Shown: in pieces, positions 25,804-34,352 of the stretch
Numbering within the stretch: the first letter of the stretch is position 1
Layout of the letters: each line of letters opens with the position of its first letter
Assembly: GCF_028823535.1 (NCBI RefSeq)
Contig: NZ_JAQIYM010000016.1
Span: 62,001 to 126,000, forward strand
DNA length: 64,000 nucleotides
Reading direction: 5' to 3'
Source of the DNA: Pseudomonas serbica
Lineage (GTDB): Bacteria > Pseudomonadota > Gammaproteobacteria > Pseudomonadales > Pseudomonadaceae
Translations under genes and position numbers: made by a program
Notes under the pieces: model-generated
What the model was told of the DNA's origin: nothing
Seen by the model: only the letters and a program-made list of their open reading frames with translations
The model's database searches: none

Positions 25804-26591
25804 ATGCAGCCGCGCCTGCCCTCCATGACCCCGTGCTGAGTTGTTCGGGCCTGGGGTTCTCGATCCGCGACGCCAAGTTGCTGCACGACATTCACCTGGA
25901 CATCCAGGCTGGCGAGACCCTGGGCCTTGCAGGGCCCAACGGCTCGGGAAAATCCACCCTGCTGAAACTGCTGGCCGGCGTGCGCAGCCCGAGCCTGGGA
26001 GCCATCCATCTCAACGGCCAGAACCTCAAGACGCTGTCACGGCGAACCATCGCACAAACCCTGGCAGTGGTTGAGCAGCAGGCCGACACTCTGGATGCGA
26101 TCAGTGTGTTCGATGCCGTGGCCCTGGGCCGAACGCCGTGGCTGTCGGCCTTGAGCCCATGGTCGGATGCAGACGATGACATCGTCCATCAAGCCTTGCG
26201 CGACGTGGATGCGACTCATCTAAGCAGGCGCACCTGGCGTAGCCTCTCCGGCGGCGAGCGCCAGCGCGTGCATATCGCTCGCGCCCTGGCCCAGCGCCCG
26301 CGAATCCTGTTGCTGGACGAACCGACCAATCACCTGGATATCCAGCACCAGCTGGCGATCTTGCAGGTTGTTCATGCGTTGCCCGTGACCACTGTCATTG
26401 CCCTGCACGACCTCAACCAGGCACTCGCCTGTGATCGCTTGGCCGTGCTGGAAAAGGGCCGCCTGGTGGCCCTGGGCAAACCGATGGAGGTGTTGACCCC
26501 ACAACGCCTGCTGGACACCTTCGGCGTCCATGCGCACTACCTCATCGACCCCTTTGACGGCGCGCAGATCCTGCGCCTGCGTTCATCCTGA
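25800..26591 (+). CDS. ABC transporter ATP-binding protein (BtuD/FecE-type)
   Basis: A 263-residue ATPase. Walker A is GPNGSGKST, the signature is LSGGERQRV, Walker B is ILLLDEP with a following TNHLD loop, and the switch His is in VIALHDLNQ. The start at 25800 is set by the ATGA overlap with the permease; the in-frame region upstream of it is a shadow of that gene. It drives the importer. Confidence 0.92.
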   Translation: MNAAAPALHDPVLSCSGLGFSIRDAKLLHDIHLDIQAGETLGLAGPNGSGKSTLLKLLAGVRSPSLGAIHLNGQNLKTLSRRTIAQTLAVVEQQADTLDAISVFDAVALGRTPWLSALSPWSDADDDIVHQALRDVDATHLSRRTWRSLSGGERQRVHIARALAQRPRILLLDEPTNHLDIQHQLAILQVVHALPVTTVIALHDLNQALACDRLAVLEKGRLVALGKPMEVLTPQRLLDTFGVHAHYLIDPFDGAQILRLRSS

Positions 26592-26614
26592 TCCTGTTTG
26601 TGGACACCGCGAAA

Positions 26615-27949
26615 ATGCCTACCCGATCCGCCTTTCTCCTCGCCCTGGCCAGTCCGTTCACGCTGGCTGATTCGGCGCAATCGCAGTCCAACGGCTTTGT
26701 CCTGGACAGCGCCTGGAGCGTACTCAATCGCACCGTTTACGACCATCGCGAGTACCGTCATGGCGCCCGCAACAACGCGGCGCGCAATGCCTACAAACCC
26801 CGTGACGAACGTAATGGCTACGCCGAAGAATGGGGATACGGGCTGATGGGTACCCTGCAATCGGGTTTCACCCAGGGCCTGATCGGTGTGGGCATGGATG
26901 CCCACGCCTATCTCGGCACACAACTCGACAGCGGCGGCGGCCGCGCCGGCAAAGCGCGCTTGCTTGGGCTGGACAACCAGGGGCATCCCAAGGACGAGTT
27001 CAGCCGCGGCGGTGCAGCGATCAGATTCCGCGCGTCATCGACCGTGTTGAGCTATGGCGAACAGCGGGTGAAAACCCCGGTGTTCAGTTCCTCCGATAGC
27101 CGCCTGCTGCCGGAAACCGCCACCGGCGTGTTCCTTTCCAGCAACGAGTTCGAGGCACTGAAGCTGGTAGCCGGGCACTTCACCGACAGTACCGATCGCA
27201 ACGCCAGCAGCCATGACCAGGGCCTGGTGGTCAACTATTCCAACGCCGTAAAAGGCAACACCTTCGACCTTGCGGGCATGGTCTACACCCCGGCAAAGCA
27301 CCTGAACCTCAGCCTCTATACATCGCGCTACGAGGACACCTGGAACCAACACTACCTGGGCGCCACCTTCCTCCAGCCGCTGGGTGAACAGCGCTCGTTG
27401 GCATTCAACCTCAACCTGTACCGCAGCACTGATGAAGGCAAGTCGTTATCCGGCACAATCGACAACACCACCTGGAGCCTGATGTCCACTTACACCCAGG
27501 GGCCCCATGGCTTCAGCCTCGGTTATCAGCAGGTGGATGGCAACACGCCGTTCGACTACGTCACCCGTGGCGCTATCTTCATCAGCAATTCCGTGCAGCT
27601 GTCGGACTTCAACGCTCCCAATGAACAGTCCTGGCAGGCTCGCTACGATCTGGATGTCACCCCCTGGGGAGTGCCGGGCCTGTCCATGAGCGCCGCCTAT
27701 GTACGCGGCAGCCAGATCGATGGCAGCCACGTCGACCCGCAAGGAGGCTATGCCTGGCTGGGTTATGGTGAAGGCGGCAAACATTGGGAGCGTGACCTGG
27801 AGGTGCTCTATGTGGTGCAAGGTGGCGCGGCAAAAGGCACTACACTGTCGCTGCGACACAATGTTCATCGAGGCAACACAGCCCAGGCAGAACTGGACAC
27901 GGACCAGATTCGCCTGGCGGTCGAATATCCACTGACAGGAAGGTTCTGA
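26615..27949 (+). CDS. OprD-family outer-membrane porin in the B12-riboswitch operon
   Basis: About 444 residues with a short signal peptide (FLLALASPFTLA-DSAQ), the OprD-type start (GFVLDSAWSVLNRTVYDHREYRHGARNNAARN), many amphipathic strands and a C-terminal VEYPLTGRF. OprD porins make 18-strand monomeric channels for small solutes. It begins about 20 bp after the ATPase and so belongs to the riboswitch operon, in the place where a TonB receptor such as BtuB would be expected. The GTG at 26600 is an alternative start. Substrate is open: cobalt ion, DMB-like bases or small precursors would fit a porin better than B12. Confidence 0.85.
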   Translation: MPTRSAFLLALASPFTLADSAQSQSNGFVLDSAWSVLNRTVYDHREYRHGARNNAARNAYKPRDERNGYAEEWGYGLMGTLQSGFTQGLIGVGMDAHAYLGTQLDSGGGRAGKARLLGLDNQGHPKDEFSRGGAAIRFRASSTVLSYGEQRVKTPVFSSSDSRLLPETATGVFLSSNEFEALKLVAGHFTDSTDRNASSHDQGLVVNYSNAVKGNTFDLAGMVYTPAKHLNLSLYTSRYEDTWNQHYLGATFLQPLGEQRSLAFNLNLYRSTDEGKSLSGTIDNTTWSLMSTYTQGPHGFSLGYQQVDGNTPFDYVTRGAIFISNSVQLSDFNAPNEQSWQARYDLDVTPWGVPGLSMSAAYVRGSQIDGSHVDPQGGYAWLGYGEGGKHWERDLEVLYVVQGGAAKGTTLSLRHNVHRGNTAQAELDTDQIRLAVEYPLTGRF

Positions 27950-28039
27950 TCCTGTTTATGGAGCCGTTGGTAAATGTTGTGCTGGTGAATTTTAACCGTG
28001 CTCTCCACGCCCGTATAAAAGTCGCTGAAGGAAAACCAG

Positions 28040-28648
28040 ATGCTTTATTTCCAGCAAATGTTGGGCATTGCCGTGTTTTCCATCACCGGCGTGCTGGCCA
28101 TCAAGAAAGCCGATGTGGATTTGTTTGGTGCCGTGGTGCTCGGCATCATCACCGCCATTGGCGGTGGCACGATCAGGGACCTGCTGCTGGATCTGCCGAT
28201 CTTCTGGATCGCCGATTTCAATTACATCTGGGTCGCCCTGTTCGCTGCGCTGCTGGCGTTCTTTTGCACGCAACGCCTGCAACGACGTTACCGTATCCTG
28301 CTTTATCTCGACGGTCTGGCGGCGGCGCTGTTCGGTTTGTCGGCCACCGAGAAAGTCCTGGCCTTGCAGCTTGCCGCGCCCCTGGCCGTGATGATGGGCG
28401 TGCTGACCAGTATCGGCGGCGGTATCGTCCGGGATGTCCTGGCGGGACGGGTTTCACTGCTGATGTCGCGGGAGATTTACGCCACGCCCATTCTGTTGGG
28501 CTGCACCCTCTACGTCCTGTTGCGCGACGTATTCCCGACCATCTGGGTGGCCGGCTGGATTGCCTTGATCTTCACCTTCGGCTTGCGGTTCCTGGCCATC
28601 TACAAGCAACTGCAGATGCCGGCCATTTTCTCCACCCGGCAGGGATGA
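28040..28648 (+). CDS. trimeric intracellular cation channel (TRIC/UPF0126) protein
   Basis: A 202-residue membrane protein with two internally repeated three-helix units. Each repeat has the glycine motif GGGT/GGGI followed by RDxL (AIGGGTIRDLLLDLP and SIGGGIVRDVLAGR). Bacterial TRIC homologues are monovalent cation channels; the physiological role is poorly known. It begins 90 bp after the porin and could be read through from the same operon. Confidence 0.88.
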   Translation: MLYFQQMLGIAVFSITGVLAIKKADVDLFGAVVLGIITAIGGGTIRDLLLDLPIFWIADFNYIWVALFAALLAFFCTQRLQRRYRILLYLDGLAAALFGLSATEKVLALQLAAPLAVMMGVLTSIGGGIVRDVLAGRVSLLMSREIYATPILLGCTLYVLLRDVFPTIWVAGWIALIFTFGLRFLAIYKQLQMPAIFSTRQG

Positions 28649-28703
28649 TTTGGCGACGGGGGTCCGCGCAGCGGCTGAACCCCCTCCCCGGTCTGCTGCG
28701 TCA

Positions 28704-28995
28704 GAGGACTGGAGGTCAGCACCAGCAGCCCCGACTGTTCGAACAGCGACGCCCCCGACAACGCCTCAAGCTCGCGCCAGATGCGGTGGGAATTGCGCAC
28801 GATGGGAACGTACTGCGCGCCCTCACCCACCGAAAGCCGGGTAATGCGCGTATCGCCATGGCTGGAGCCCAGGTTGTGCGGCGGATGATGACGGTCGATA
28901 CCGACAACATTCACCCCCGCCTTCGCCAACTGGTACACCGTTGCGGCGCCCATGGCGCCCAGGCCCAGAACCACTGCATCACATCGTTCGGACAT
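28704..28995 (-). pseudogene. N-terminal remnant of a SolA/monomeric sarcosine oxidase-like flavin oxidase
   Basis: The frame starts MSERCDAVVLGLGAMGAATVYQLAKAG with the FAD-binding GxGxxG and continues with GSSHGDTRITRLSVGEG, both typical of N-methyl-L-tryptophan/sarcosine oxidases (about 370-390 residues). Similarity ends at about residue 97 (LLVLTSSP) and the frame closes soon after. Most of the enzyme is gone. A palindrome 65 bp upstream may be its old operator. Confidence 0.8.
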
Positions 28996-29059
28996 CCATG
29001 TTTACCTTGCAAAAAGAGCCAAGTTGGGAGGTAAAACGATTAAAAATCAAAGACTAAAA

Positions 29060-29077
29060 GAGCATATGCATATGCTC
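29060..29077. promoter_or_regulatory. 18-bp perfect palindrome upstream of the oxidase remnant
   Basis: GAGCATATGCATATGCTC is a perfect palindrome, 65 bp upstream of the remnant start. This is the usual look of a dimeric regulator site. No regulator gene is adjacent. Confidence 0.4.
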
Positions 29078-29195
29078 GAGCGGGTGCTGGCAGCTGCGGT
29101 TCGGCACAGGCGAATCGCTTGGCTCTGGTAATGGGTATCGGGTTAGGATAATCGGACACTGGAATGGACCCTCTCGACCCAAGGACGCGACTTTT

Positions 29196-29393
29196 ATGCA
29201 ATTCCCCTTTTCTCAACCCAGCGAGCGCTTGCACGATCGCCGATTTACCTTAGCGGGCAACAGCCACGGGCCCTCCGGTGCCGGCACGGTAGGCGTCGAT
29301 CACGCGGGACGCACCACGCTGGCCTTTGTATGGGGCTGGTTGTCGGGGGTGACTGGAGATGGAGAGTCCAGCTACGTCGAGCTTGCTGCGTAG
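29196..29393 (+). CDS. small hypothetical protein, possibly internally deleted
   Basis: 65-residue frame MQFPFSQPSERLHDRRFTLAGN..., with AAGGA 13 nt upstream. The junction SGAGTVGVDHAGRTTLAF reads like two conserved stretches brought together, and I have a vague impression of a longer (about 110-residue) Pseudomonas protein with both ends, but I cannot confirm it. It may be a deletion remnant or chance. Confidence 0.3.
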   Translation: MQFPFSQPSERLHDRRFTLAGNSHGPSGAGTVGVDHAGRTTLAFVWGWLSGVTGDGESSYVELAA

Positions 29394-29449
29394 CCAACTG
29401 CAAAAACCTGTCAAACCCTGATCTGCACGTGACAACACCGGAGGATGAA

Positions 29450-29845
29450 ATGAAAGGAAGCTGCGCTTGTGGGACCGTGGGTTACGAGATCGACAGCATC
29501 GATATGCCCATCAGCCATTGTCATTGCAGTACCTGCCGCAAGACCCATGCCGCCGCTTATGTCTCCACGGCGGGCGTGTTGAGAGAGCATTTCCGATGGA
29601 CCCAAGGCCTGCAGGCGTTGCGGGTTTTCGAGTCATCACCCGGGAAGCTGCGACACTTCTGCTGCCACTGTGGATCGCACCTTGCCGCTGAACGTACCGG
29701 CTCGGCCGCAATAATCGTGCGCGTGGCCACCTTGGACGAGGCGCCTGGCAGCAGCCCCGAATACCACATCTGGACGGAGCAGGACGTGGCCTGGCTGGCC
29801 GGGGAAGATCTGCCCCGATACCCGCAATGGCAGCCTGGACGATAA
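29450..29845 (+). CDS. GFA family zinc-binding protein
   Basis: A 131-residue protein with the GFA (glutathione-dependent formaldehyde-activating-like) zinc fold: CACG near residue 5, HCHCSTCRK near 28, and FCCHCGSHL near 75. The start at 29450 has GGAGG 5 nt upstream. Family members bind zinc through these Cys, but most have no proven reaction; the formaldehyde activity of the founder is debated. Confidence 0.85.
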   Translation: MKGSCACGTVGYEIDSIDMPISHCHCSTCRKTHAAAYVSTAGVLREHFRWTQGLQALRVFESSPGKLRHFCCHCGSHLAAERTGSAAIIVRVATLDEAPGSSPEYHIWTEQDVAWLAGEDLPRYPQWQPGR

Positions 29846-29901
29846 CGGCAACGTCGCCTGGCCCTATCACCTCTGTATGACAGTCACTCGCGAGGAAGCC
29901 C

Positions 29902-30516
29902 ATGATCGATAGCTCTGCCGTTTTGACGGTTTTCCTGGTCTACCTGGCCGGCGTCGTTATCCCCGGGCCAAACTTCGTCGCCGTGGTTCATAAGGCGGTG
30001 GCGGCTACACGGTCGCAAGCCCTGGCCCTGGTGGGGGGTATCGTCCTGGTCAACCTGTTCTGGTCCAGCTGTGCCATTGCAGGTCTGGGCATTGTCTTTG
30101 CTGCGTTCCCCTGGGCTGCGCTTGTGGTGAAGGTTCTGGGCGCCGCCTACCTGATGTGGTTCGGCTTGCGCCTGCTGATCAACGCGGGCAAGCATGCGCC
30201 TGGCCGGCCAGATGAGGCCGTCGCCGGTAGTTGCAGGCAGTCCTTTGTCCAGGGGGTGGTGACCAACATTGGCAACCCCAAGTCCATGGCATTCTATGCC
30301 GCGGTTTTTTCAGCCGCAGCCCCCGCCCACGTTTCGCCAGGCACCTTTGCGTCGATGCTGGCGGTTGTCGTGGTGGTGTCGATGGCCTGGTATGGCATGG
30401 TCGCCATCGCCCTTTCGCAACCCAGGATTGCTGGCGCATATCGTGGGAAGAAAAAAGCCATCGATCGATTGTGCGGTGGGTTGATTTTGTCCCTGGGGAT
30501 CCGCCAGCTGGTTTAG
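29902..30516 (+). CDS. LysE/RhtB family exporter
   Basis: A 204-residue inner-membrane protein with about six helices and the family N-terminus (VYLAGVVIPGPNFVAVVHKAV) and GVVTNIGNPKSMAFYAAVF. LysE-family proteins export amino acids or related small molecules. Its stop codon lies in the left arm of a hairpin shared with the convergent gene. It sits directly beside the GNAT-C39/ATP-grasp pair, so export of a product of that pair is conceivable. Confidence 0.88.
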   Translation: MIDSSAVLTVFLVYLAGVVIPGPNFVAVVHKAVAATRSQALALVGGIVLVNLFWSSCAIAGLGIVFAAFPWAALVVKVLGAAYLMWFGLRLLINAGKHAPGRPDEAVAGSCRQSFVQGVVTNIGNPKSMAFYAAVFSAAAPAHVSPGTFASMLAVVVVVSMAWYGMVAIALSQPRIAGAYRGKKKAIDRLCGGLILSLGIRQLV

Positions 30517-30533
30517 CCATCTTGCGATGGCTA
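30514..30533. terminator. palindromic hairpin containing both stop codons
   Basis: TAGCCATC-TTGC-GATGGCTA, a perfect 8-bp stem. The first three bases are the TAG of the LysE gene and the last three are the TAG of the convergent gene. Probably a bidirectional terminator, without a T-run. Confidence 0.55.
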
Positions 30534-31643
30534 CCGGATCTGCGCGCCCTCGCGTGCATAAAGCGTCACCGAGGCGCGCAGCTTGTTGCTGCCGAAAGCA
30601 CACATCTTGTCGAACGCCTCGTGGCTGACCGGAAGATGCTGGCAGTCGAGTGCCTGACGGTGCTGACTGTGATCGATGTCCGGGTCATGGAGGTAGACGA
30701 AGTCTTCATCGTAATTCGTGACGATGACCCAGTGCGGGGCTTTGGAGCGCGTCAGGCGGTAGCTGCTGATCAACACCAGCGGTAGACCGCCGACCTTCAG
30801 CGTGCGCGCCAGATCCAGCTGGTTGCTGCTGACCTGCTCCACATCACTGTGGCGAAGTTGCGCGCAGAACTCTTCGTGTACCAGGCGCATGACCTCCTTT
30901 TTATGTGCATCGCGCACCCCGTCGAGAAACAGCGGACCTTTGATGCTCACTTGCAGGCGCACGCGAAATCCCCGGCGCCAGGCGGCCAGTGCCAATCCCT
31001 GGGGACTGCAGCCGCCGTGCCCCGACGTCATGAACACCGTCGTGGCTTCACGCCAGATCTGCAGTTCGTCCCGGCGTTCGATCACGCGCGCAGGTTGCAA
31101 GGCCTTCATGGCCATCAGGAGGCAAGCCGGACCGCAGGTGAATTCAGTGGTTTGCTGGTAGTAAGGCACCTGGAATTCGAGGCTTTGCCGAGGGTGCAGA
31201 ACGCGCTTCTCCAGACGCAATGCATCGGCATGGTCTTCGTAGTAGTCGTGAACCACCGCGAAACGTCGATAGCCGTTACGCTCATAAAGACCGATAGCCA
31301 CGGGATTATCCGGCCGCACCTCAAGGCGCAGGTAGGCACAATCGTGATCGCGGGCACACGCCTCCGCCCGGTCCAGTAGCTGTTTGCCCAGACCGAGGCC
31401 GCGACTGTGGCTGGCGATGGCGATTGAATAAAGACGCGCCAGCGAGGTGCCTCGGTGAAACAGCACCAGGCAGTAGCCCATCAATTGACTGCCGTCCTGC
31501 GCCACGATCAGGCTGGCATGGGCGCGGCTGATCATCCACTGGAAACTGCGTGCAGTCAGTCGGTCAGAGGTAAAACATTGGTTCTCAAGTTCCAGCAGAG
31601 ACTTCAGGTCATCCTGTGTAGCGTTGCGAAATAACAGACTCAT
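30531..31643 (-). CDS. fused GNAT acetyltransferase and C39-like peptidase
   Basis: 370 residues. Residues 1-150 form a RimI-like N-acetyltransferase (acetyl-CoA loop SRGLGLGKQLL at about 80-90). Residues 155-370 form a papain-like C39 domain with Cys170 in TTEFTCGPACLL, His304 in APHWVIV and Asp320 in YLHDPD, so the triad looks intact. The start at 31643 (MSLLFRN) is chosen over an extended reading that covers the divergent promoter. It is divergent from a RimK-like ligase, a pairing reported in comparative studies of ATP-grasp amidoligases, where both are thought to modify or make peptides. Confidence 0.88.
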   Translation of the reverse strand: MSLLFRNATQDDLKSLLELENQCFTSDRLTARSFQWMISRAHASLIVAQDGSQLMGYCLVLFHRGTSLARLYSIAIASHSRGLGLGKQLLDRAEACARDHDCAYLRLEVRPDNPVAIGLYERNGYRRFAVVHDYYEDHADALRLEKRVLHPRQSLEFQVPYYQQTTEFTCGPACLLMAMKALQPARVIERRDELQIWREATTVFMTSGHGGCSPQGLALAAWRRGFRVRLQVSIKGPLFLDGVRDAHKKEVMRLVHEEFCAQLRHSDVEQVSSNQLDLARTLKVGGLPLVLISSYRLTRSKAPHWVIVTNYDEDFVYLHDPDIDHSQHRQALDCQHLPVSHEAFDKMCAFGSNKLRASVTLYAREGAQIR

Positions 31644-31735
31644 GGCCGCACCGTAAAAGTTGCGTAACGAAACGAGACTTTTTAAAAGTATCGTGCTTAA
31701 TAGATAAGGACTTGTTCTCCAACGGACCTTTTCAT

Positions 31736-33322
31736 ATGTCAGCGGTACAGGGCGGCTTGCGTGAAGTATCAGAGCAAAATCGGTTAACGGCAATATCCAA
31801 CCTGACTTATTTAGAGCAGGCGCCGGGACGATCCAGCCAGGTGATTATTATTGTCGAACGAAAGGAAGACTGGGCCTCTTACTTTCCCTCGGAGGACGTG
31901 ATGAGTGCCCAGGAGTACCTGGAACAACCGCTTGAGATCGAGGCCGGCAAGCGCGTCCAGGTCATTAACCTGTGTCGCAGCTACAAGTATCTGGGGCACG
32001 GTTATTACTGTTCGCTGTTGGCGGAAGCACGCGGCCATAAAGTTATTCCGTCCGTACGCACTATCAGCGAACTGACCAAAAAATCACTGTATGGCCTAGC
32101 GCTGGATGATCTCGGTAAAACGTTGGACAAAGCACTGAGCAACCATGTTTACAGTAATACCGAAGGCTTCACGCTCACGCTGTACTTCGGTAAAACCAAC
32201 CTTGAACCCTTACAGGACCTGGCACGGCAAATTTTCGAAGCCTTCCCTTGCCCGATACTCTTGATAGAGTTCCGTAAGAGTAACAGTTGGCGCATCGACG
32301 GAATAAAATCCGGCGTCTTGCACAAGTTGCGCGAAGACCAGGAAGACGCGTTTGCCAACTCGCTGGACAGCTTCAGCCGCAAGGTATGGCGAATGCCACG
32401 CTCACCCCGGGTGGCCCGCTACGACCTGGCCATATTGCATGACCCCCACGAAGCGCTGCCGCCTTCCAATGCCAAGGCCCTGGAAAATTTCATCCGGGTC
32501 GGCAAAGGCCTGGGCATTGATGTCGATCTGATCGAAAAGAAAGACTACTCACGAATCGCCGAGTACGACGCCCTGTTGATTCGCGAAACCACCAGCGTGG
32601 ACAACCACACCTATCGCTTCGCCAAGAAGGCGGAAAGCGAGGGCCTGGTAGTGATGGACGACCCCACTTCCATCTTGCGCTGTACCAACAAGGTGTACCT
32701 GGCTGACCTGCTCAAGAGCCATCAGTTGGGCATGCCGGCCACCGAGATTCTCTACAAGGAACGACCGGAAGATTTCGAGCGAGTCGGTGAACGCCTGGGC
32801 TTTCCATTAGTCCTGAAGATTCCCGATGGCTGCTTTTCCCGGGGCGTGATCAAGGTCGAAAGCCAACAGGCACTGCTGGAAGCCACCGCCGAGCTGTTCG
32901 AACACTCGGTGTTGCTGCTGGCCCAGGAGTTCTTTTACACCGAGTACGACTGGCGCATCGGCGTGCTCAACCGCAAACCGATTTTCGCCTGCCAGTACTT
33001 CATGTCCAAAGGGCACTGGCAAATCTACAACCACAAGGCCAAGGGCCAGGACATCAACGGGGAATGCCGCACCCTGGCGGTCCACGAGGCCCCGCGAGCG
33101 GTGGTCGAACTGGCGGTGAAGACCGCCAACCTCATTGGTGACGGATTGTACGGGGTCGACCTGAAGCAGTCAGGGGACAAGGTGGTGGTCATCGAGGTCA
33201 ACGACAACCCGAACATGGACGCGGGCATCGAAGACGCTTTTTTGCAGGACGACCTGTACTCCCTGGTCCTGGAAGAGTTCATTCGCCGCCTGGAGCTGAA
33301 ACGTCGCGGTCAGGCGTGGTGA
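31736..33322 (+). CDS. RimK-like ATP-grasp ligase with RLAN N-terminal domain
   Basis: 528 residues. The first about 200 match the RimK-like N-terminal (RLAN) domain (VINLCRSYKYLGHGYYCSLLAEARGHKVIPS). The rest is an ATP-grasp fold with LKIPDGCFSRGVIKV, AQEFFYTEYDWRIGVL and the metal-binding VIEVNDNPNMDAG. Such enzymes join an amino acid or peptide to a carboxylate using ATP. The ATG at 31736 is preferred; a TTG at 31712 sits too close to its AAGGA. It should act with the divergent GNAT-C39 protein on a peptide substrate not identified in the window. Confidence 0.88.
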   Translation: MSAVQGGLREVSEQNRLTAISNLTYLEQAPGRSSQVIIIVERKEDWASYFPSEDVMSAQEYLEQPLEIEAGKRVQVINLCRSYKYLGHGYYCSLLAEARGHKVIPSVRTISELTKKSLYGLALDDLGKTLDKALSNHVYSNTEGFTLTLYFGKTNLEPLQDLARQIFEAFPCPILLIEFRKSNSWRIDGIKSGVLHKLREDQEDAFANSLDSFSRKVWRMPRSPRVARYDLAILHDPHEALPPSNAKALENFIRVGKGLGIDVDLIEKKDYSRIAEYDALLIRETTSVDNHTYRFAKKAESEGLVVMDDPTSILRCTNKVYLADLLKSHQLGMPATEILYKERPEDFERVGERLGFPLVLKIPDGCFSRGVIKVESQQALLEATAELFEHSVLLLAQEFFYTEYDWRIGVLNRKPIFACQYFMSKGHWQIYNHKAKGQDINGECRTLAVHEAPRAVVELAVKTANLIGDGLYGVDLKQSGDKVVVIEVNDNPNMDAGIEDAFLQDDLYSLVLEEFIRRLELKRRGQAW

Positions 33323-33387
33323 CACTTGATCCGCTACGCAGCCTGCAAGACACTGGTTTTTTCAGTCGATAACGCCATAGGCCAGAC

Positions 33388-34338
33388 GTGATCAAGAGCT
33401 TTCAACTTGCCCATGGGGCACTGGTACCGGTTGAGCACCTCGATGCCGATGTGATGTTGTTCAGCAATCCCGATGCGGCGGAACGGGATCTGTTGCGCAG
33501 CGATTTCAAACTCGACGATCACGCGCTGGCGTCGGCACTGGACCCGGACGAAGTGTCCCGCATCGAATTCCATCCGGATAACCTGTTCCTGATCTGGAAG
33601 CGGCCGGAGAGTTACTCGGGCGGAGAGAGCCTGGCTTTCGAGGTCTCGTCGTTCGGCTTGCTGTTCTCTCAATCACGCTTGCTGATCATCGCGACGGACG
33701 ATAGCCAGTTGAGTGGCCTGGGGCAACGGCACCCCTTGCACACACCGCAGGATGTGCTGCTGGACATCCTGTTCAACAACCTCCACCACTACCTGGGTCA
33801 CCTCAAAGTGATCAAGATGGTGGCGCGCGAGTTGCAGCAGAAATTCAACGCCTCGATGGAAAATCGACATCTGATCCAGATGTTCAATCTCAGCGAAAGC
33901 CTGATCTATTACATCAACGCGATTCACAGCAATGGCGCAGTCCTGACCCGGCTGCGCAACCATGCGGAAAAAGAGCACTTCAGCGCCGAGGCGATCGCAC
34001 TGATCGACGACCTGATCATCGAGAACACCCAGTGCAACAAACAGGCGGAAATCTACTCCAGGGTGTTTGCCGGCCTGATCGATGCACGGGGCAATCTGAT
34101 GAACAACACCATGAACAACCTGCTACGCAAACTGACGTTGATCAATGTGGTGTTCCTGCCTCTGAACCTGATCGCCAGCATCGGCGGCATGTCCGAGTTC
34201 AGCATGATGACGTCCGCCGTTCCCTGGTGGGTGGCCTACCCGCTGTTTCTCACGGGAATGCTGGTTGCAGGGGGCCTGATGGTGGTCGCGCTCAAGCGTT
34301 TGACCCGGGGTTCATCCAGCATCAATGGTCCGCATTGA
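33388..34338 (+). CDS. CorA-like divalent cation transporter with a GMS motif
   Basis: 316 residues with a long cytoplasmic alpha/beta-helical domain and two C-terminal membrane helices (LTLINVVFLPLNLIASIGG and AYPLFLTGMLVAGGLMVVAL). At the end of the first helix the CorA selectivity motif GMN is replaced by GMS (IGGMSEFSMM). In CorA the Asn contacts hydrated Mg, so altered ion choice is possible. It starts with GTG at 33388. The gene follows the ligase by 65 bp. Confidence 0.82.
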   Translation: MIKSFQLAHGALVPVEHLDADVMLFSNPDAAERDLLRSDFKLDDHALASALDPDEVSRIEFHPDNLFLIWKRPESYSGGESLAFEVSSFGLLFSQSRLLIIATDDSQLSGLGQRHPLHTPQDVLLDILFNNLHHYLGHLKVIKMVARELQQKFNASMENRHLIQMFNLSESLIYYINAIHSNGAVLTRLRNHAEKEHFSAEAIALIDDLIIENTQCNKQAEIYSRVFAGLIDARGNLMNNTMNNLLRKLTLINVVFLPLNLIASIGGMSEFSMMTSAVPWWVAYPLFLTGMLVAGGLMVVALKRLTRGSSSINGPH

Positions 34339-34352
34339 ACGCTTGCGTCGAT

